DNA of 64,000 bases, taken from assembly GCA_963722665.1 (NCBI GenBank), contig CAVRNW010000013.1, positions 124,001 through 188,000 on the forward strand. Reading direction: 5' to 3'. Shown piece after piece: positions 8,613-19,192 of this stretch. The DNA is from Site-B1 sp963722665. GTDB taxonomy: Bacteria > Bacteroidota > Bacteroidia > Flavobacteriales > Flavobacteriaceae. Every line of letters begins with the position of its first letter. Positions within the stretch are counted from its first letter, which is position 1. The notes under the pieces were generated by a model. It saw only the letters and a list, made by a program, of their open reading frames with translations. It did no database searches and was not told where the DNA came from. Both the position numbers and the translations under genes were made by a program.

Positions 8613-10833
8613 TTACTTTATTAATTTTGTTTTTAAGGTGTTAACAAAAAGGATATTACCTAATTTATCATATCCTTCAAATAATTTAATTCTATTTTCA
8701 GATTTTACGACACTTTCATGAAATCCAATTAAAGTAAGGTCGGCATCGGCAGAATATTCATTAATTAGATCTATTTTATTTTTAGATACATCAAGTGGCA
8801 ATACATAAATGTTATTAGAAGAAATTGGCAATCTGCCGGTTGAGGCAAGCTGAATTAAATTCTCATGCTCCATATGCAATTTTTCAGCCGGAAAAGCCGC
8901 AAAGATCTTTATTTCACCTTTTTTCCATTCAGGATGACCCAGGATTACATAGGATAGTAAGATCATTAAATTGGCATTTTCAAAATCTTCCTTTCGTATC
9001 CAGATATGGATATCTTTTTTATAACCAAATCCTCTGTCAGAACTTGCCAGTATTGCAATATCCAAACCTATGGTCTTAATCAGACTATAATTATCGAATA
9101 TTTCTGATAACCATTCTGTTGTACCTCTTTTATATTCAAAAAGGATCATATTATTTGGCTGTCCCGAAATTCCCGGTTGTTGAATAGCATGAGCTATAGC
9201 CGATGTTGTAGAAGGTGTCACCAGAGTTTCAACAAAAACATTGGACTTGTTCTCTGCGACATTATGTATCAGTTTTTCGAGAATTTCTTCTGCTGATTTT
9301 TTAGATTCCCCGGAGAGATAATCTTTTTCAAAATGCAAATACATTCCAAATCCATAGCTGTGAGATATCCATTTCATCAATTCCAGAGCGTCAAGTCTTT
9401 TAAAACTATCCTGAGAAAGACAAATCACAGCAGGTCTCCATTCTTCTTCTGTACTTTGCTTTTCTGCCTTTTGAAGGAATACCTGTAACCTTCGGCTCAA
9501 TTGTTGAATGACCCCTTGAAAGATACTGGCCATTCCTGATTTAGTTCCACTTTTTGATGAAATATATAAATAGAGTAAAATCATTAATAAAATTGCAGCC
9601 AGTGCGTAGGGTGTATTTATTTTAAACATAAGATAAATACACATGATAGTCCCTAAAAGGGATAAATACCATTTCGATTTAAACGATGGTCTATAGGAAG
9701 GATCAGCCGCAAAATGCTGCATAAATGATATCAAACAAAGCGATCCATAGGTGACTAAAAAGAACATGGAAATTATTTCGGCAACGGCATTAACATCACC
9801 CATTAAAATAAAAAAGAAGGCAATGATACTGGTTATAATAGTAGCATTTCTAGGCTCATTGCTTTTTTCTACGCCCTTTGAAACCCATGAATTCATCAAT
9901 TCTTTAGGAAAAACCTTATCACCACCAATGGCCTGAAGTGTTCTTGGAGCAACCATAAAAGACCCTAATGCAGATGAGATAGTCGCTGCTGCTAATCCAA
10001 TTGGAATAATAGGTCCCCAAAAAGCATATTTTACTCATTATAAGTTGATCAGAAATAAGATCGCTAGTTGAGGCTGACGAAGCTAATTTATAGGCTATAA
10101 ATACATAAATGATCATTCCTATTATTGTAGCAGATAAAGTCCCCAGAGGTATTGATTTTTTCGGATCCCTTAAATCACCTGACAGTCCAACGCCGGCTGT
10201 CATCCCTGTAAAAGCCGGAAATATGATGGCAAATACATAAAAGAATCCTTTATCGGCACTTATGTTCTTAAAAAGTAGTGACGTATCAAAAGTTTCACCA
10301 AATTCAGTAGAGCCTGCAAAGAAAAAAATAAGAGATATGGCCAGAATCGTAACCACAATATATAAGGCTTTCATACCCAGATCAGCGCCTTTTTTAACCA
10401 TCAACCAAATTAATAGGAGGAGGGCAGGTATACTGAATAATCTATTATCATAAATTTCATATCCAAGATTATTCTCTACCCATGGTTTAATAACTTCAAA
10501 AGATTCCGCAAAGGCAATAACATAAAAAGCCACACTTATCGCCTGTGAAAAATATAAAGCTATACCAATTGCTGCGCCTATATTAATACCAAAGGACCGG
10601 GAGATTATAAAGTATTCCCCACCACCTTCGACCTTTTGGTTAGTTGCAATTTCGGCTAATGCCATGGCTGTAGGAATAGTAACTAAATGACCTATAAAAA
10701 TAATGAGAAGAGTGCCCATGAAACCAACTGACCCTACTGCGAATCCAAATCGCAGGAACATAACAGCTCCTAAAATTGTAGAAATTGCTGTTAAAAAAAC
10801 AGGAAGCGTAGTAAATTTTGATTTTTGATCCAT
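8613..10833 (-). CDS. APC-superfamily permease, SLC12-like (frameshift near 10032)
   Basis: Two overlapping reading frames together encode 739 residues. The first (start 10833) begins TTLPVFLTAISTILGAVMFLR and supplies about seven membrane segments with the GGGEYFIISRS and GMTAGVGLSGDLRDPKKSIP motifs. The second continues ALGSFMVAPRTLQAIGGDKV and carries the remaining segments plus a soluble C-terminal domain of about 330 residues. The break is a run of four A on the coding strand (IMSKI versus MSKYAFWGP); removing one A restores the frame. The closest relative in the window is the intact 727-residue transporter 2.8 kb away. The family resembles cation-chloride cotransporters, but bacterial members are often annotated as amino acid permeases, so the substrate is uncertain. 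Confidence 0.87.
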
Positions 10834-11076
10834 ACTGTATGTCAGGTAGTTTATATGATTAAAGATATCAAATAAATAAAAACAAAAATCATTTTTAAAC
10901 TATTAACAGAAGATGACTTAAACTTCCTTGAATATTCTATGATTTATAATGGTATTATAATGCTACATAAACAATATTTTTAAGATTAAATTATAGAGGA
11001 TTATTTCAATTAATTATAAATTTTTTATTGTAAATTTAAAATATTCCAAGTTAGTAAGAGATATACATCTAATTAC

Positions 11077-13654
11077 ATGAAAAACATCACAAAACTATTA
11101 TTGATTTCTGCCTTTTTATTATTTATTCAAATTCCTTTTGCACAGGTTACCTATGAAATAGCTTTTCCAAATCCAGGCATCGATTTTGAATTCCCTGTAG
11201 AGTTGCAGTCTCCAAGTGATGGTACCAACAGAATGTTTATTGTAGAACAACCGGGCCGAATAAAAGTTTTGCCGATAGACCCAGCCAGTACATCGAATGA
11301 TATAAATATTTTTCTTGACATAAACGAACAGGTTTTGTTTTCGAATGGGCAAGAAACGGGATTATTAGGATTAGCATTTCATCCTGAATTCAGCAACAAT
11401 GGTTATTTTTACGTGTATTATACCACATCCAGTCCTGTATCTGGTATTTCAGTGCGAATGGTATTATCACGGTTTTCCATAGACCCTAATAATAGTAATA
11501 TGGCCGACCCTAATAGTGAATTAGTACTCTTCCAATTTGATAAAAACCAAAATAACAGCAACCATAATGGAGGAAAGATAGCTTTTGGCCCTGACGGGTA
11601 TTTATATATTTCTTTTGGTGATGGTGGTGGTGGTAATGATCCGCAAGGGAATGCACAGAATATTAATACTGTTTTCGGAAGTATTTGTCGAATTGATGTA
11701 GATATTAATGGTGATAATCCTATAGAAACAAATCCGGATCTGCCAGATGGAAATTATGAGATTCCAGTCGATAATCCTTTTGTTGGTATTGACGGATTAG
11801 ATGAGATCTACGCCTATGGTATACGGAATACCTGGAAGTTCTCTTTTGACGATCAAACAGGCAGACTCTGGGGAGCGGATGTCGGTCAAAATGCATTTGA
11901 AGAAATTAATATCATTCAAAAAGGCAAGAATTACGGATGGAGTCGATTTGAAGCAAATTCAATAGCAAATAGTAGTGTAATAATTAGTGAAACAACGGAA
12001 TTCCCTGTATTCTTTTACGATAGATCGCAGGGAGATGTATCAATATCAGGGGGATACGTTTATCGTGGTTCTGAAATAACCAGTTTGGAACCAAATATAA
12101 ATTCTAAATATATTTTTGGAGATTATGTTTCCGGGAAGGTTTGGTCACTTGACTACAATCCAACGACAGGGGAAGCATCCAGTGATCTATTATTTGATCT
12201 TAATGGACAATATATTTCAAGTTTTGGTCTAGACCAAAATGGAGAGATCTATTTTAGTGATTACGGATCCAATGCTTTAATATATAAATTAGTTGACGGA
12301 CTAACAGGATCCTCGGGTACAGTAGTAAACGGTGTTGGAAGCTGGCAAGAATTAGATGTGGATTCATTAAATGGGCAGGTTTTCGCTGTTGCCCCAGCCA
12401 CAAACGGAAATATTTATTTTGGTGGTAGCTTTAATCAAGCGGGTAGCTTTAACAGCTAACAATATTGTTGTCTGGAATGAAACCAACGGATGGAGCAGTT
12501 TAGGGACAGGGTCAAATGGAACGATCAATGCCTTAAAAATTGCACCAAACGGCAATTTGTATGCGGGAGGATCATTTACTGAAATTGGAGGCATTTCTGC
12601 CAATAATATTGCTATGTGGGACGGCAATAACTGGTCAAGCCTTGGAACCGGGGTAGCAGGGCCTGTACTTGCAATGGAGGTTAAAGATAATGGGTTTGTC
12701 TATGTTGGGGGCGTTTTTGAATCTATTGGTATTATACAGGCTAGAAATATTGGTTATTGGGATGGGACTCAATGGAATGCTTTAACTGATGATCTTACAG
12801 CAATAAATGGAACAAATAACGAAATAAGGTCGCTTCATTTTGATGCAAATGGAATCTTATATACAGGAGGAAATTTTGATGAGGCAGGAGGTAATACAGC
12901 AAACAGAATAGCTACTTGGGATGGAACAAATTGGAGTACTCTTGGAGACGGAACCAGTGGATTTGTGGAAGCCATAGCATCGACATCAACAGACATATAT
13001 GTGGGAGGAAATTTTGCCATTGCCGGAGGTTTAACTGTAAACCGTATAGCCAGGTGGAATACAGCTGACTCTCAATGGTTTCCAATTGAAAACGGAGTCA
13101 ACAATAATGTAAATGCCTTAATTCATGATGGTAATTTCTTATATGCAGCAGGTTCATTTGATGTTGCTTTTAGCAGTAGTGAAAACATCATTGTTGATAA
13201 TATTGCCAGGTGGTCTACTAGTGGAGGCTGGGAAGCATTGGGATCAAACACTCAGGTAGGTGTTGATATTAAAATTAATGCTATGAGTTTTTTACCTGAT
13301 AACAATGCTTTAGATAGTATTTATGTTGGAGGTAATTTCTCCAGAGCCGGATCAATAAATACTAACAATACCGCAATATGGTCTTCGGGTTCTTTGTCCC
13401 TTGAGGAAGAAGAATTCATCAATCTGCAGATCTATACTGAGTTTAGTTCAAAATTGCTATTTGTAAAAGGAACACTGGATCCCGGATCTTCCTTAGAACT
13501 TTTTGACATACTTGGACGACTGGTCTTAATTGAAAATTTGGACCATAATAATGTATTAAATACCATAGACGTGTCTACATTGAATACAGGAATATATATT
13601 GTTAAAGTTATTAAGGACGGTAAAACCTATCCTAAAAAAGTAATTATAAATTAA
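11077..13654 (+). CDS. Secreted PQQ-type sugar dehydrogenase with propeller-like repeats and T9SS tail (frameshift near 12450)
   Basis: 858 residues once one extra T in a TTT run (about 12450) is ignored, giving FNQAGSLTANNIVVWNE. After a signal peptide (ending PFAQ), residues about 25-420 are a soluble glucose/sorbosone dehydrogenase-type six-bladed propeller: QPGRIKVLP, NHNGGKIAFGPDGYLY, DGGGGNDPQGNAQN, YGIRNTWKFSFDDQTGRLW, NYGWSRFEA. A second region (about 440-770) has six or more repeats of the pattern GGxF-x-GG-xxNxIAxWDGxxWxxLG. The last 75 residues are a T9SS type A sorting domain (LELFDILGRLVL, LNTGIYIVKVIKDGKTYPKK). The protein is thus exported across the outer membrane and probably held on the surface. 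It oxidises sugars if the family assignment holds. Flanked by two related transporters on the opposite strand. Confidence 0.87.
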
Positions 13655-13663
13655 CAAGCATAG

Positions 13664-15847
13664 TTATTCTTCTAGAAGATCTAAATCAAGCTCATTAAAA
13701 TTATTAGCCGCTTTTACTAACAGTGTAGAACCAATAGATTCGAATAAATTATTTGTTTTCAATACAAATTCAGCTTGTTTTTCAATGTTGTAATTCGGTA
13801 TGCCAACTAATGTAAGGTCTGTAGATTTCGATTCCTCCTCGATGATATTATAAAATGGCTTTTGTTCTACGGCATTATTGATGATCTTTATTTCAACGAT
13901 TACTCTTAGATCTTCGACTAACTTTGAAATCTTTGAGTGGATCAATGACATGTCAACATTATTATTATTTACAAACAGGACTCTTATATTAGTGTTATTC
14001 CATTTTGGTGATGCTATTATAAAACGAGCAATATTTAACATCATTTCAGCGTTTTTACTGTCAGTTTCCCGCCACCATAGATCAACAGTACTATAATTGC
14101 CGAACTTTGTTTTTCTATCAAAATCTAAATACAATAAATTATAGTCCAGATGCAGCAAGGTTTGAGTCATTTTAGAGTATTCTTCAGAGTTCTCTAAGCC
14201 TTTAGGCCAGCCCATCATGATGGTATTGGGCTCTACACCAGAAAAACCAAAAGTTGAGGCAATATTGGTTATACCACGATAAATATTATCAACTTTTATT
14301 TGTCTTGCAAAAATCCCTAGCTCCTGAAACATGTCATCTCTTACTACCTGATCTACTTTTTTTAATGGGGGTTTGTTATTTTCTTTATCCAAAATGAGCT
14401 TAAAATTGGTCACAATGCCTGTACGTCCTGAAACAGTTTTGCACAACTCTAATAAATAGGCTTGATGGTCACTTTTACCACTAAACAGTATGATATTTGG
14501 ATTCCAATTAGAATTTTCTTCTACTTGAGCGTCAATTTTTTTTAAACCTTTATTGACCACGTTTTCCCAAACACTTTTCCAAACGTCATTAGATTGTAAT
14601 TTTACTTCCTTGCGTTGTAAACCAAAATACATAGCAATTATAACAGCTAAAGCAGCTATCATTGCCATCATATCCAACTTAAACATGACTGCAAAACAAG
14701 CAATAAAACCTATCAAACCAATCCATCGTTTAATTTTAAACGTAGGCTGAAAATCCGGGTTAGCCCAACTTTCTAAAAAATAGGAAATATTTATAAAACC
14801 ATAGGCAGTAAGGTAAAACATGGATACCACACGGGCAATAATATCTAATTCTCCAATTAGGATTCCGGCTTCTGCAATAATAAAAGCAATTAATAAGGCA
14901 TTTACAGGCTCATTATTTTTTCCTTTTCCTTTACCAAATATCGTGGGAGTTACCTTATCTATGGACATCGCCTGCAAAATTCTAGGGCCTCCAAGAATGC
15001 CTCCTAAAGCTGAAGACAAGGTGGCTCCCCAAATTCCGGCTACAACTGCAGGAGCAAACATTGCTATTTTCATCAATATGTTATAATCAGTTCTTAGCAC
15101 TTCTGAATTAATTGTATATGCCATAAAAACAGCAAGTGCAAGATAGACCAGAAGGCCAACACCAATGGCGAATAAAGTACCACGAGGAATAGATCTTTTG
15201 GGATCTTCCAGGTCACCACTCATGGCAATTCCCGCAGTAAAGCCCGTAACTGCAGGAAAAAATACCGCAAAAACAACTTCCATTGGTACCCCATTTTCAG
15301 TTGAAAATAAGCGAACGGTTTCAGGAGCAAATTCTGTAGTTCCAAAAAATATAGAAATCAGTGAAACAGCAATAGCTGCAAGGATAATAAATTGTGTTTT
15401 AAGTGCTACAGAAGTACTGATCAAAGCTAAAACGGTAAGCGCGATAAGCGCAGCAGTTCCTGTTAACCTTAAATCATTGATTGAAGTACCAAAACCTAAA
15501 TAGTCATTAAAACTTTCGGCAAAACCAATTAAATACAAGGCGATAGAGAAAGCAGTTCCAATAAATAATGCTATGCCAATTGAACCACCAATAGGAATTC
15601 CCATACTTCTGGACAATACATAATAAATACCTCCGGCACCAATTTTTTTGTCTGTTGCAACTGAGGACACACTTAGTCCTGTTGAAACCGAAATAACGTG
15701 AGCAATTATAATAATTACAACAGCTCCAATTAAACCAGCATTACCAACAACCCATCCCAAACGCATGTACATGATGACACCCAAAATGGTTAAAATTGAA
15801 GGTGTAAATACACCGGCAAAGGTTCCGAATTTCTTTTTTTTTGGCAT
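13664..15847 (-). CDS. APC-superfamily permease, SLC12 (cation-chloride cotransporter)-like
   Basis: 727 residues, intact. Residues about 10-430 form twelve hydrophobic segments with the family motifs GVFTPSILTILGVIMYMRLG, GAGGIYYVLSRS, GFTAGIAMSGDLEDPKRSIP and LGGILGGPRILQAMSIDKV. The last about 290 residues are soluble and contain LTLVGIPNYN, resembling the cytoplasmic C-terminal domain of SLC12 transporters. Inner membrane. Known members of the animal family move Na+/K+ with Cl-; the bacterial ones are less well characterised, so substrate is left open. It is convergent with the sugar dehydrogenase gene (stops 9 bp apart) and is a paralogue of the gene at 8613-10833, with the same gene order transporter-dehydrogenase-transporter. 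Confidence 0.88.
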   Translation of the reverse strand: MPKKKKFGTFAGVFTPSILTILGVIMYMRLGWVVGNAGLIGAVVIIIIAHVISVSTGLSVSSVATDKKIGAGGIYYVLSRSMGIPIGGSIGIALFIGTAFSIALYLIGFAESFNDYLGFGTSINDLRLTGTAALIALTVLALISTSVALKTQFIILAAIAVSLISIFFGTTEFAPETVRLFSTENGVPMEVVFAVFFPAVTGFTAGIAMSGDLEDPKRSIPRGTLFAIGVGLLVYLALAVFMAYTINSEVLRTDYNILMKIAMFAPAVVAGIWGATLSSALGGILGGPRILQAMSIDKVTPTIFGKGKGKNNEPVNALLIAFIIAEAGILIGELDIIARVVSMFYLTAYGFINISYFLESWANPDFQPTFKIKRWIGLIGFIACFAVMFKLDMMAMIAALAVIIAMYFGLQRKEVKLQSNDVWKSVWENVVNKGLKKIDAQVEENSNWNPNIILFSGKSDHQAYLLELCKTVSGRTGIVTNFKLILDKENNKPPLKKVDQVVRDDMFQELGIFARQIKVDNIYRGITNIASTFGFSGVEPNTIMMGWPKGLENSEEYSKMTQTLLHLDYNLLYLDFDRKTKFGNYSTVDLWWRETDSKNAEMMLNIARFIIASPKWNNTNIRVLFVNNNNVDMSLIHSKISKLVEDLRVIVEIKIINNAVEQKPFYNIIEEESKSTDLTLVGIPNYNIEKQAEFVLKTNNLFESIGSTLLVKAANNFNELDLDLLEE

Positions 15848-15950
15848 TAATGAAGTTTCACTTTTGATGGGACTTCTGACTTGTGAATATAACCAATCTT
15901 TTTATTATATACCTGCAGAATGTTTTACAATATTTGGACAAAACAATACA

Positions 15951-16066
15951 GATACACTATAATCTACCGCATGTGTCCTGTCTCGAGCTCAGTCGCGATG
16001 ATGGACTTGTCCTCCAAAACTCAACGAACACAAGTACCGGGAGGGAAGCCTAATGTCTTTGAAACA
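15951..16066 (+). repeat. Dispersed intergenic repeat, copy A
   Basis: Shares with the other copies the block ACTATAAT-x-TACCGC, then TGTCCTGTCTCGAGC, a CCTCCAAAAC block and GGGAGGGAAGCC followed by TTTGAAAC. It lies upstream of the first csp, in plus orientation. Boundaries are approximate, set by eye against copies B, D, E, F and G. Confidence 0.6.
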
Positions 16067-16127
16067 TATATAAAATTGATTATCAATTATTTAACACATT
16101 TTTTTAATATCCAGTACTGATTTAGCC

Positions 16128-16136
16128 TACCTTTGC
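16128..16136 (+). promoter_or_regulatory. Candidate Bacteroidota -7 promoter element for csp
   Basis: TACCTTTGC matches the Bacteroidota housekeeping -7 consensus TAnnTTTG. No convincing -33 TTTG/TTG element is present at the usual distance. The implied transcript has a leader of about 300 nt before the csp start at 16450. Assignment is by motif only. Confidence 0.4.
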
Positions 16137-16449
16137 AAAAATAATTATTTAGACAGCCATTCTTTTTTTAATTTCTTACAACTTTAATCAATCCTTTGCT
16201 TTCTACATTTTTTAATTGACGTTGTTCAGGCTCAATGGTCCGGATTCGTCACAAAGCTTCAATACAATTATTAAGCAGGTTAAAGATTAACTAACAACAG
16301 GTCTCTTAACTTAATTGATATACAGTTTTTGAAGTAGTAAAGAGTACGTATTGTATAATAATAATGACCACAAATTTTAAATTAAAAATAAAGAAATAAT
16401 GATAAGACAATTTATAAATAAATTAATGAATACTAATAAAGCAAACGAC

Positions 16450-16641
16450 ATGAAAGAAGGTACAGTAAAATTTTTCAATAATGCCAAAGGATTTGGTTTT
16501 ATAAACATTAAAGATTCTGATGAAGACATCTTTGTACACTCAACAAATCTAATAGACGAGATTAGAGAAAACGATAAAGTAACATTTGACGTAGAAAAAG
16601 GAGAAAAAGGCTTAAGCGCTGTAAAAGTGAGGTTGGCCTAA
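16450..16641 (+). CDS. Cold-shock protein, CspA family
   Basis: 63 residues: one cold-shock domain with RNP-1 (KGFGFI) and RNP-2 (DIFVHS) single-stranded nucleic-acid binding motifs. It binds RNA/ssDNA and acts as an RNA chaperone in the cytoplasm. The reading frame extends upstream to ATG 16399 (17 more residues, MIRQFINKLM...), but 16450 is chosen because it gives MKEGTVKFFNNAKGFGF, exactly the size and layout of the second csp at 19193 (63 residues). No Shine-Dalgarno is seen, usual for this phylum. It is followed 26 bp later by a strong terminator, so it is monocistronic, and it has a long leader that may carry temperature control (inference). Confidence 0.92.
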   Translation: MKEGTVKFFNNAKGFGFINIKDSDEDIFVHSTNLIDEIRENDKVTFDVEKGEKGLSAVKVRLA

Positions 16642-16667
16642 TATAGTTATCCTAAAAAAGTACTTAT

Positions 16668-16696
16668 AAAAAACCATCTTGATTGATGGTTTTTTT
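16668..16696 (+). terminator. Rho-independent terminator after first csp
   Basis: An 11-bp stem (AAAAAACCATC pairing with GATGGTTTTTT) around a 6-nt loop, ending in T residues, 26 bp after the csp stop. It would isolate csp from the methyltransferase gene. Confidence 0.85.
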
Positions 16697-16887
16697 GTTT
16701 AATTCTTTTAGCTGTGAAAATATAAAAGCTAAATATGCTTGGAAAAGAACGTTAGACATTAACTGCTTTTATGAAAATACATACTCTTTAATCAACAAAA
16801 TAAAAAATCAGAACTGATTAATATCATTGCATATTCGAATATCATTAAATATTTTAATTCATTAAATACTAAGGTGTTTTTTGAGTC

Positions 16888-17584
16888 ATGTACAAATTTG
16901 CTGTCATATTATTGGTTACTTTTTTTGCCAAAACCTCAAACGCACAGGATGACTATGCAGCCAAAAGAGAGCGTATGGTTAAAACCCAACTCTTAGCAAG
17001 GGATATATTTGATCCTGTTACACTAAGAGCCATGGGTGAAGTTGAAAGGCATGAGTTTGTGCCAGAATCTATGAAGAAACATGCATATTCTGATGGTCCC
17101 TTATCTATTGGACATAACCAAACTATTTCTCAACCCTATATTGTGGCTTATATGACCCAGGAACTTAAATTGAAGCCCGGGCATCGTGTTCTTGAAATTG
17201 GTACAGGTTCTGGGTATCAGGCAGCAGTATTAGCAACTATAGCAGATTCCGTTTATACAATAGAAATAGTTGAACCCTTAGGGCTAATTGCTGATAAACG
17301 ATTAAAGCGATTGGGCTATAAAAACGTTCGAACTAAAATAGGTGATGGTTATCACGGTTGGCCGGACAAAGCTCCTTTTGATGCCATAATTGTAACAGCA
17401 GCAGTAAATGTTATTCCACCGGCATTAATAGATCAATTGGCCGAGGGTGGACGCATGATCATTCCAGTAGGTCAATCCAGATATTACCACAATCTGGTTC
17501 TAGTTACCAGGAAAAAGTGATAAAATAAAAACTGAAAAAAGAATTCCGGTTGCTTTTGTACCGTTTACTAGGAATAAAGAATAA
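16888..17584 (+). CDS. pcm: Protein-L-isoaspartate O-methyltransferase with signal peptide (frameshift near 17513)
   Basis: SAM-dependent methyltransferase repairing isoaspartyl residues. The domain begins at about residue 24 (YAAKRERMVKTQLLARDI) and includes the SAM motif VLEIGTGSGYQAA, the family-specific DGPLSIGHNQTISQPYIVA segment and GGRMIIPVG. The frame stops at 17520, but the next frame encodes DKIKTEKRIPVAFVPFTR, the expected C-terminus. One extra A in the run at 17512-17516 explains the break, and the full protein is 231 residues ending at 17584. Unusually, the first 19 residues (MYKFAVILLVTFFAKTSNAQ) form a signal peptide with an A/Q cleavage site, so it is predicted to be periplasmic. 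It sits between csp and a DEAD-box helicase. Confidence 0.9.
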
Positions 17585-17591
17585 TACAGAA

Positions 17592-17672
17592 TATACTATA
17601 ATGTATCGTTTGTCGCCTGTCTCGAACAAAGTTGAAGCATAGGAGGGAATCATCATGTGTGTGAAATGATTT
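17592..17672 (+). repeat. Dispersed intergenic repeat, copy B
   Basis: Starts TACTATAATGTA, continues TGTCGCCTGTCTCGAAC, and ends CATAGGAGGGAATC with GTGTGTGAAATGA. It begins 8 bp after the restored pcm stop and lies upstream of the helicase gene. It is a shortened copy lacking the middle block seen in copies D and G. Confidence 0.65.
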
Positions 17673-17739
17673 ATTAAAATAATCTTACAGACAGTACATC
17701 CTGTAAAAGTGTCCTTATCTTTATCAAAAATTATTCTTT

Positions 17740-19077
17740 ATGTTAAACCACTTTTCAGATTTAGGTATTAGTACAGAATTACAAGAAAGTCTGGCGGCTA
17801 TAAAAATTACTGTTCCTACAGATATTCAAAAAAAAGTAATTCCGGTACTATTAGATCAAAAAGAAGATCTAGTTGCTTTAGCAAAAACAGGAACAGGTAA
17901 AACAGTGGCTTTTGGGGTACCATTATTGCAAATAATTAATGTAGAAAACACCAATATTCAAGCCGTAATTCTGGCTCCAACCAGAGAGTTAGGCCAGCAG
18001 ATATATAACAATTTAGAGTTGTTTGCAGCACATAGCCCTAAAATATCTATCGCTTCCGTTTGTGGTGGTGTTCCTATAAAACCTCAAATAGAACGCTTAA
18101 AAATAGACACCCACATTATTGTTGCTACTCCGGGTCGATTGGCAGATCTGGTAAAACGTGAAGCCATCAATATAAAAAACATCTCTTATCTTATTTTAGA
18201 TGAAGCAGATGAAATGGTGAGTGCCTTAAAAGAAGGATTGGACAGTATTATAAAAGAGATCCCAAAATCCAGAAGAACCTTACTATTTACAGCTACAATG
18301 CCGGGAGCCATAAAACAATTGGTTCAAAATTATATGTCAAAACATGTGGTGCAAATTGAAGCAGATATGACCACTGTAGGTCACCAGGGTATAGATCATC
18401 AATATGTGGTTGTAGAACCTATAGAAAAACTAGAGGTATTACTTCATTTTTTAAATTCTAAAGAAGGAGAAAGAGGTGTTATTTTTTGTAAAACCAAAGC
18501 AGCGGTTAATAAGCTGGCAAAAAATCTGGCGATCAATAAATTTTCTTCCGGAGCTATACATGGTAGTTTAACGCAAGGCATTCGCGATCGTATCATGGGG
18601 CAATTCAGAGAAGGGTTTATTGATATTCTGGTAGCTACAGATCTGGCGGCGCGTGGTATAGATGTAAAAGAAGTTTCGTACGTTGTAAATTATCATTTAC
18701 CTGATACCTACGATGCCTATGTACACAGAAGCGGACGTACAGCCAGAGCAGGAGCCGGTGGTTTATCCTTAACCATTATTCAAAAAGAAGAAGTAGAAGA
18801 CATAGCCGATTTTGAAACCGAGTTAGGCATTAGTTTCAAACCCTTTAAAAAGGCAGATGCCAAAAGTATTGAAGAAAACAATGCGGTATTATGGGCCAGG
18901 AAAATATTTAAAACAAAGCCAAATCGTGAAATATCTGAAGATCTTAAAACAAAAGTAAAAACTATATTTCATCATTTAACCAAGGACGAATTGATAGAAA
19001 AAGTACTGGCAGATCATATTGCACAAAAAAGTACTCATGTCAAACCGGACACTTCTAAAAAGAAAACCAAAAAATAG
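17740..19077 (+). CDS. DEAD-box ATP-dependent RNA helicase
   Basis: 445 residues, cytoplasmic. Helicase motifs in order: Q-motif region (TVPTDIQKKVIPVLL), Walker A AKTGTGKT at residues 48-55, PTREL, GG and TPGRL, DEAD at 154-157, TAT (FTATMPG, motif III), FCKTK, LVATDLAARGID, and HRSGRTARAG at about 329-338. A basic tail follows (KPDTSKKKTKK) without a recognised RNA-binding domain. Role: unwinding or remodelling RNA, often in ribosome assembly or at low temperature. Context supports a cold-response role: csp genes lie on both sides, 1.1 kb upstream and 115 bp downstream. A TATCTTTA element ends 17 bp before the start. The gene is intact. Confidence 0.94.
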   Translation: MLNHFSDLGISTELQESLAAIKITVPTDIQKKVIPVLLDQKEDLVALAKTGTGKTVAFGVPLLQIINVENTNIQAVILAPTRELGQQIYNNLELFAAHSPKISIASVCGGVPIKPQIERLKIDTHIIVATPGRLADLVKREAINIKNISYLILDEADEMVSALKEGLDSIIKEIPKSRRTLLFTATMPGAIKQLVQNYMSKHVVQIEADMTTVGHQGIDHQYVVVEPIEKLEVLLHFLNSKEGERGVIFCKTKAAVNKLAKNLAINKFSSGAIHGSLTQGIRDRIMGQFREGFIDILVATDLAARGIDVKEVSYVVNYHLPDTYDAYVHRSGRTARAGAGGLSLTIIQKEEVEDIADFETELGISFKPFKKADAKSIEENNAVLWARKIFKTKPNREISEDLKTKVKTIFHHLTKDELIEKVLADHIAQKSTHVKPDTSKKKTKK

Positions 19078-19096
19078 ATGCTATTATTATTTTTCT

Positions 19097-19104
19097 TAAA
19101 TTTG
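19097..19104 (+). promoter_or_regulatory. Candidate -7 promoter element for second csp
   Basis: TAAATTTG fits TAnnTTTG and lies 20 bp after the helicase stop, giving an independent start for the csp at 19193 with a leader of about 80 nt. No clear -33 element. Confidence 0.4.
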
Positions 19105-19192
19105 CAGCAATACTTTTAAAAACAAGGTGTTAAATAATTTGTGGCATCATGTTTGAGTACTAATTAGTAATTATTAAATTAAATATAATATT

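Larger units (their letters stand above)
15848..16449. other. Long intergenic region between transporter and csp
   Basis: About 600 bp with no supported gene. The first half holds a copy of the dispersed intergenic repeat (15951-16066). A -7 type promoter element lies at 16128-16136, which leaves a leader of about 300 nt before the first csp start, long enough for the kind of structured 5' leader known from cold-shock genes. No clear hairpin was identified by eye in the leader. The possible in-frame extension from ATG 16399 is not favoured. Confidence 0.55.

Noticed and set aside
16399..16449. N-terminal extension of the first cold-shock protein
   Set aside because: The extension has no cold-shock-domain similarity; the start at 16450 gives the same 63-residue form as the second csp.
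17640..17650. Strong Shine-Dalgarno sequence (AGGAGGGAA) marking a small gene
   Set aside because: It recurs in repeat copies without any downstream start and reading frame, so it belongs to the repeat.
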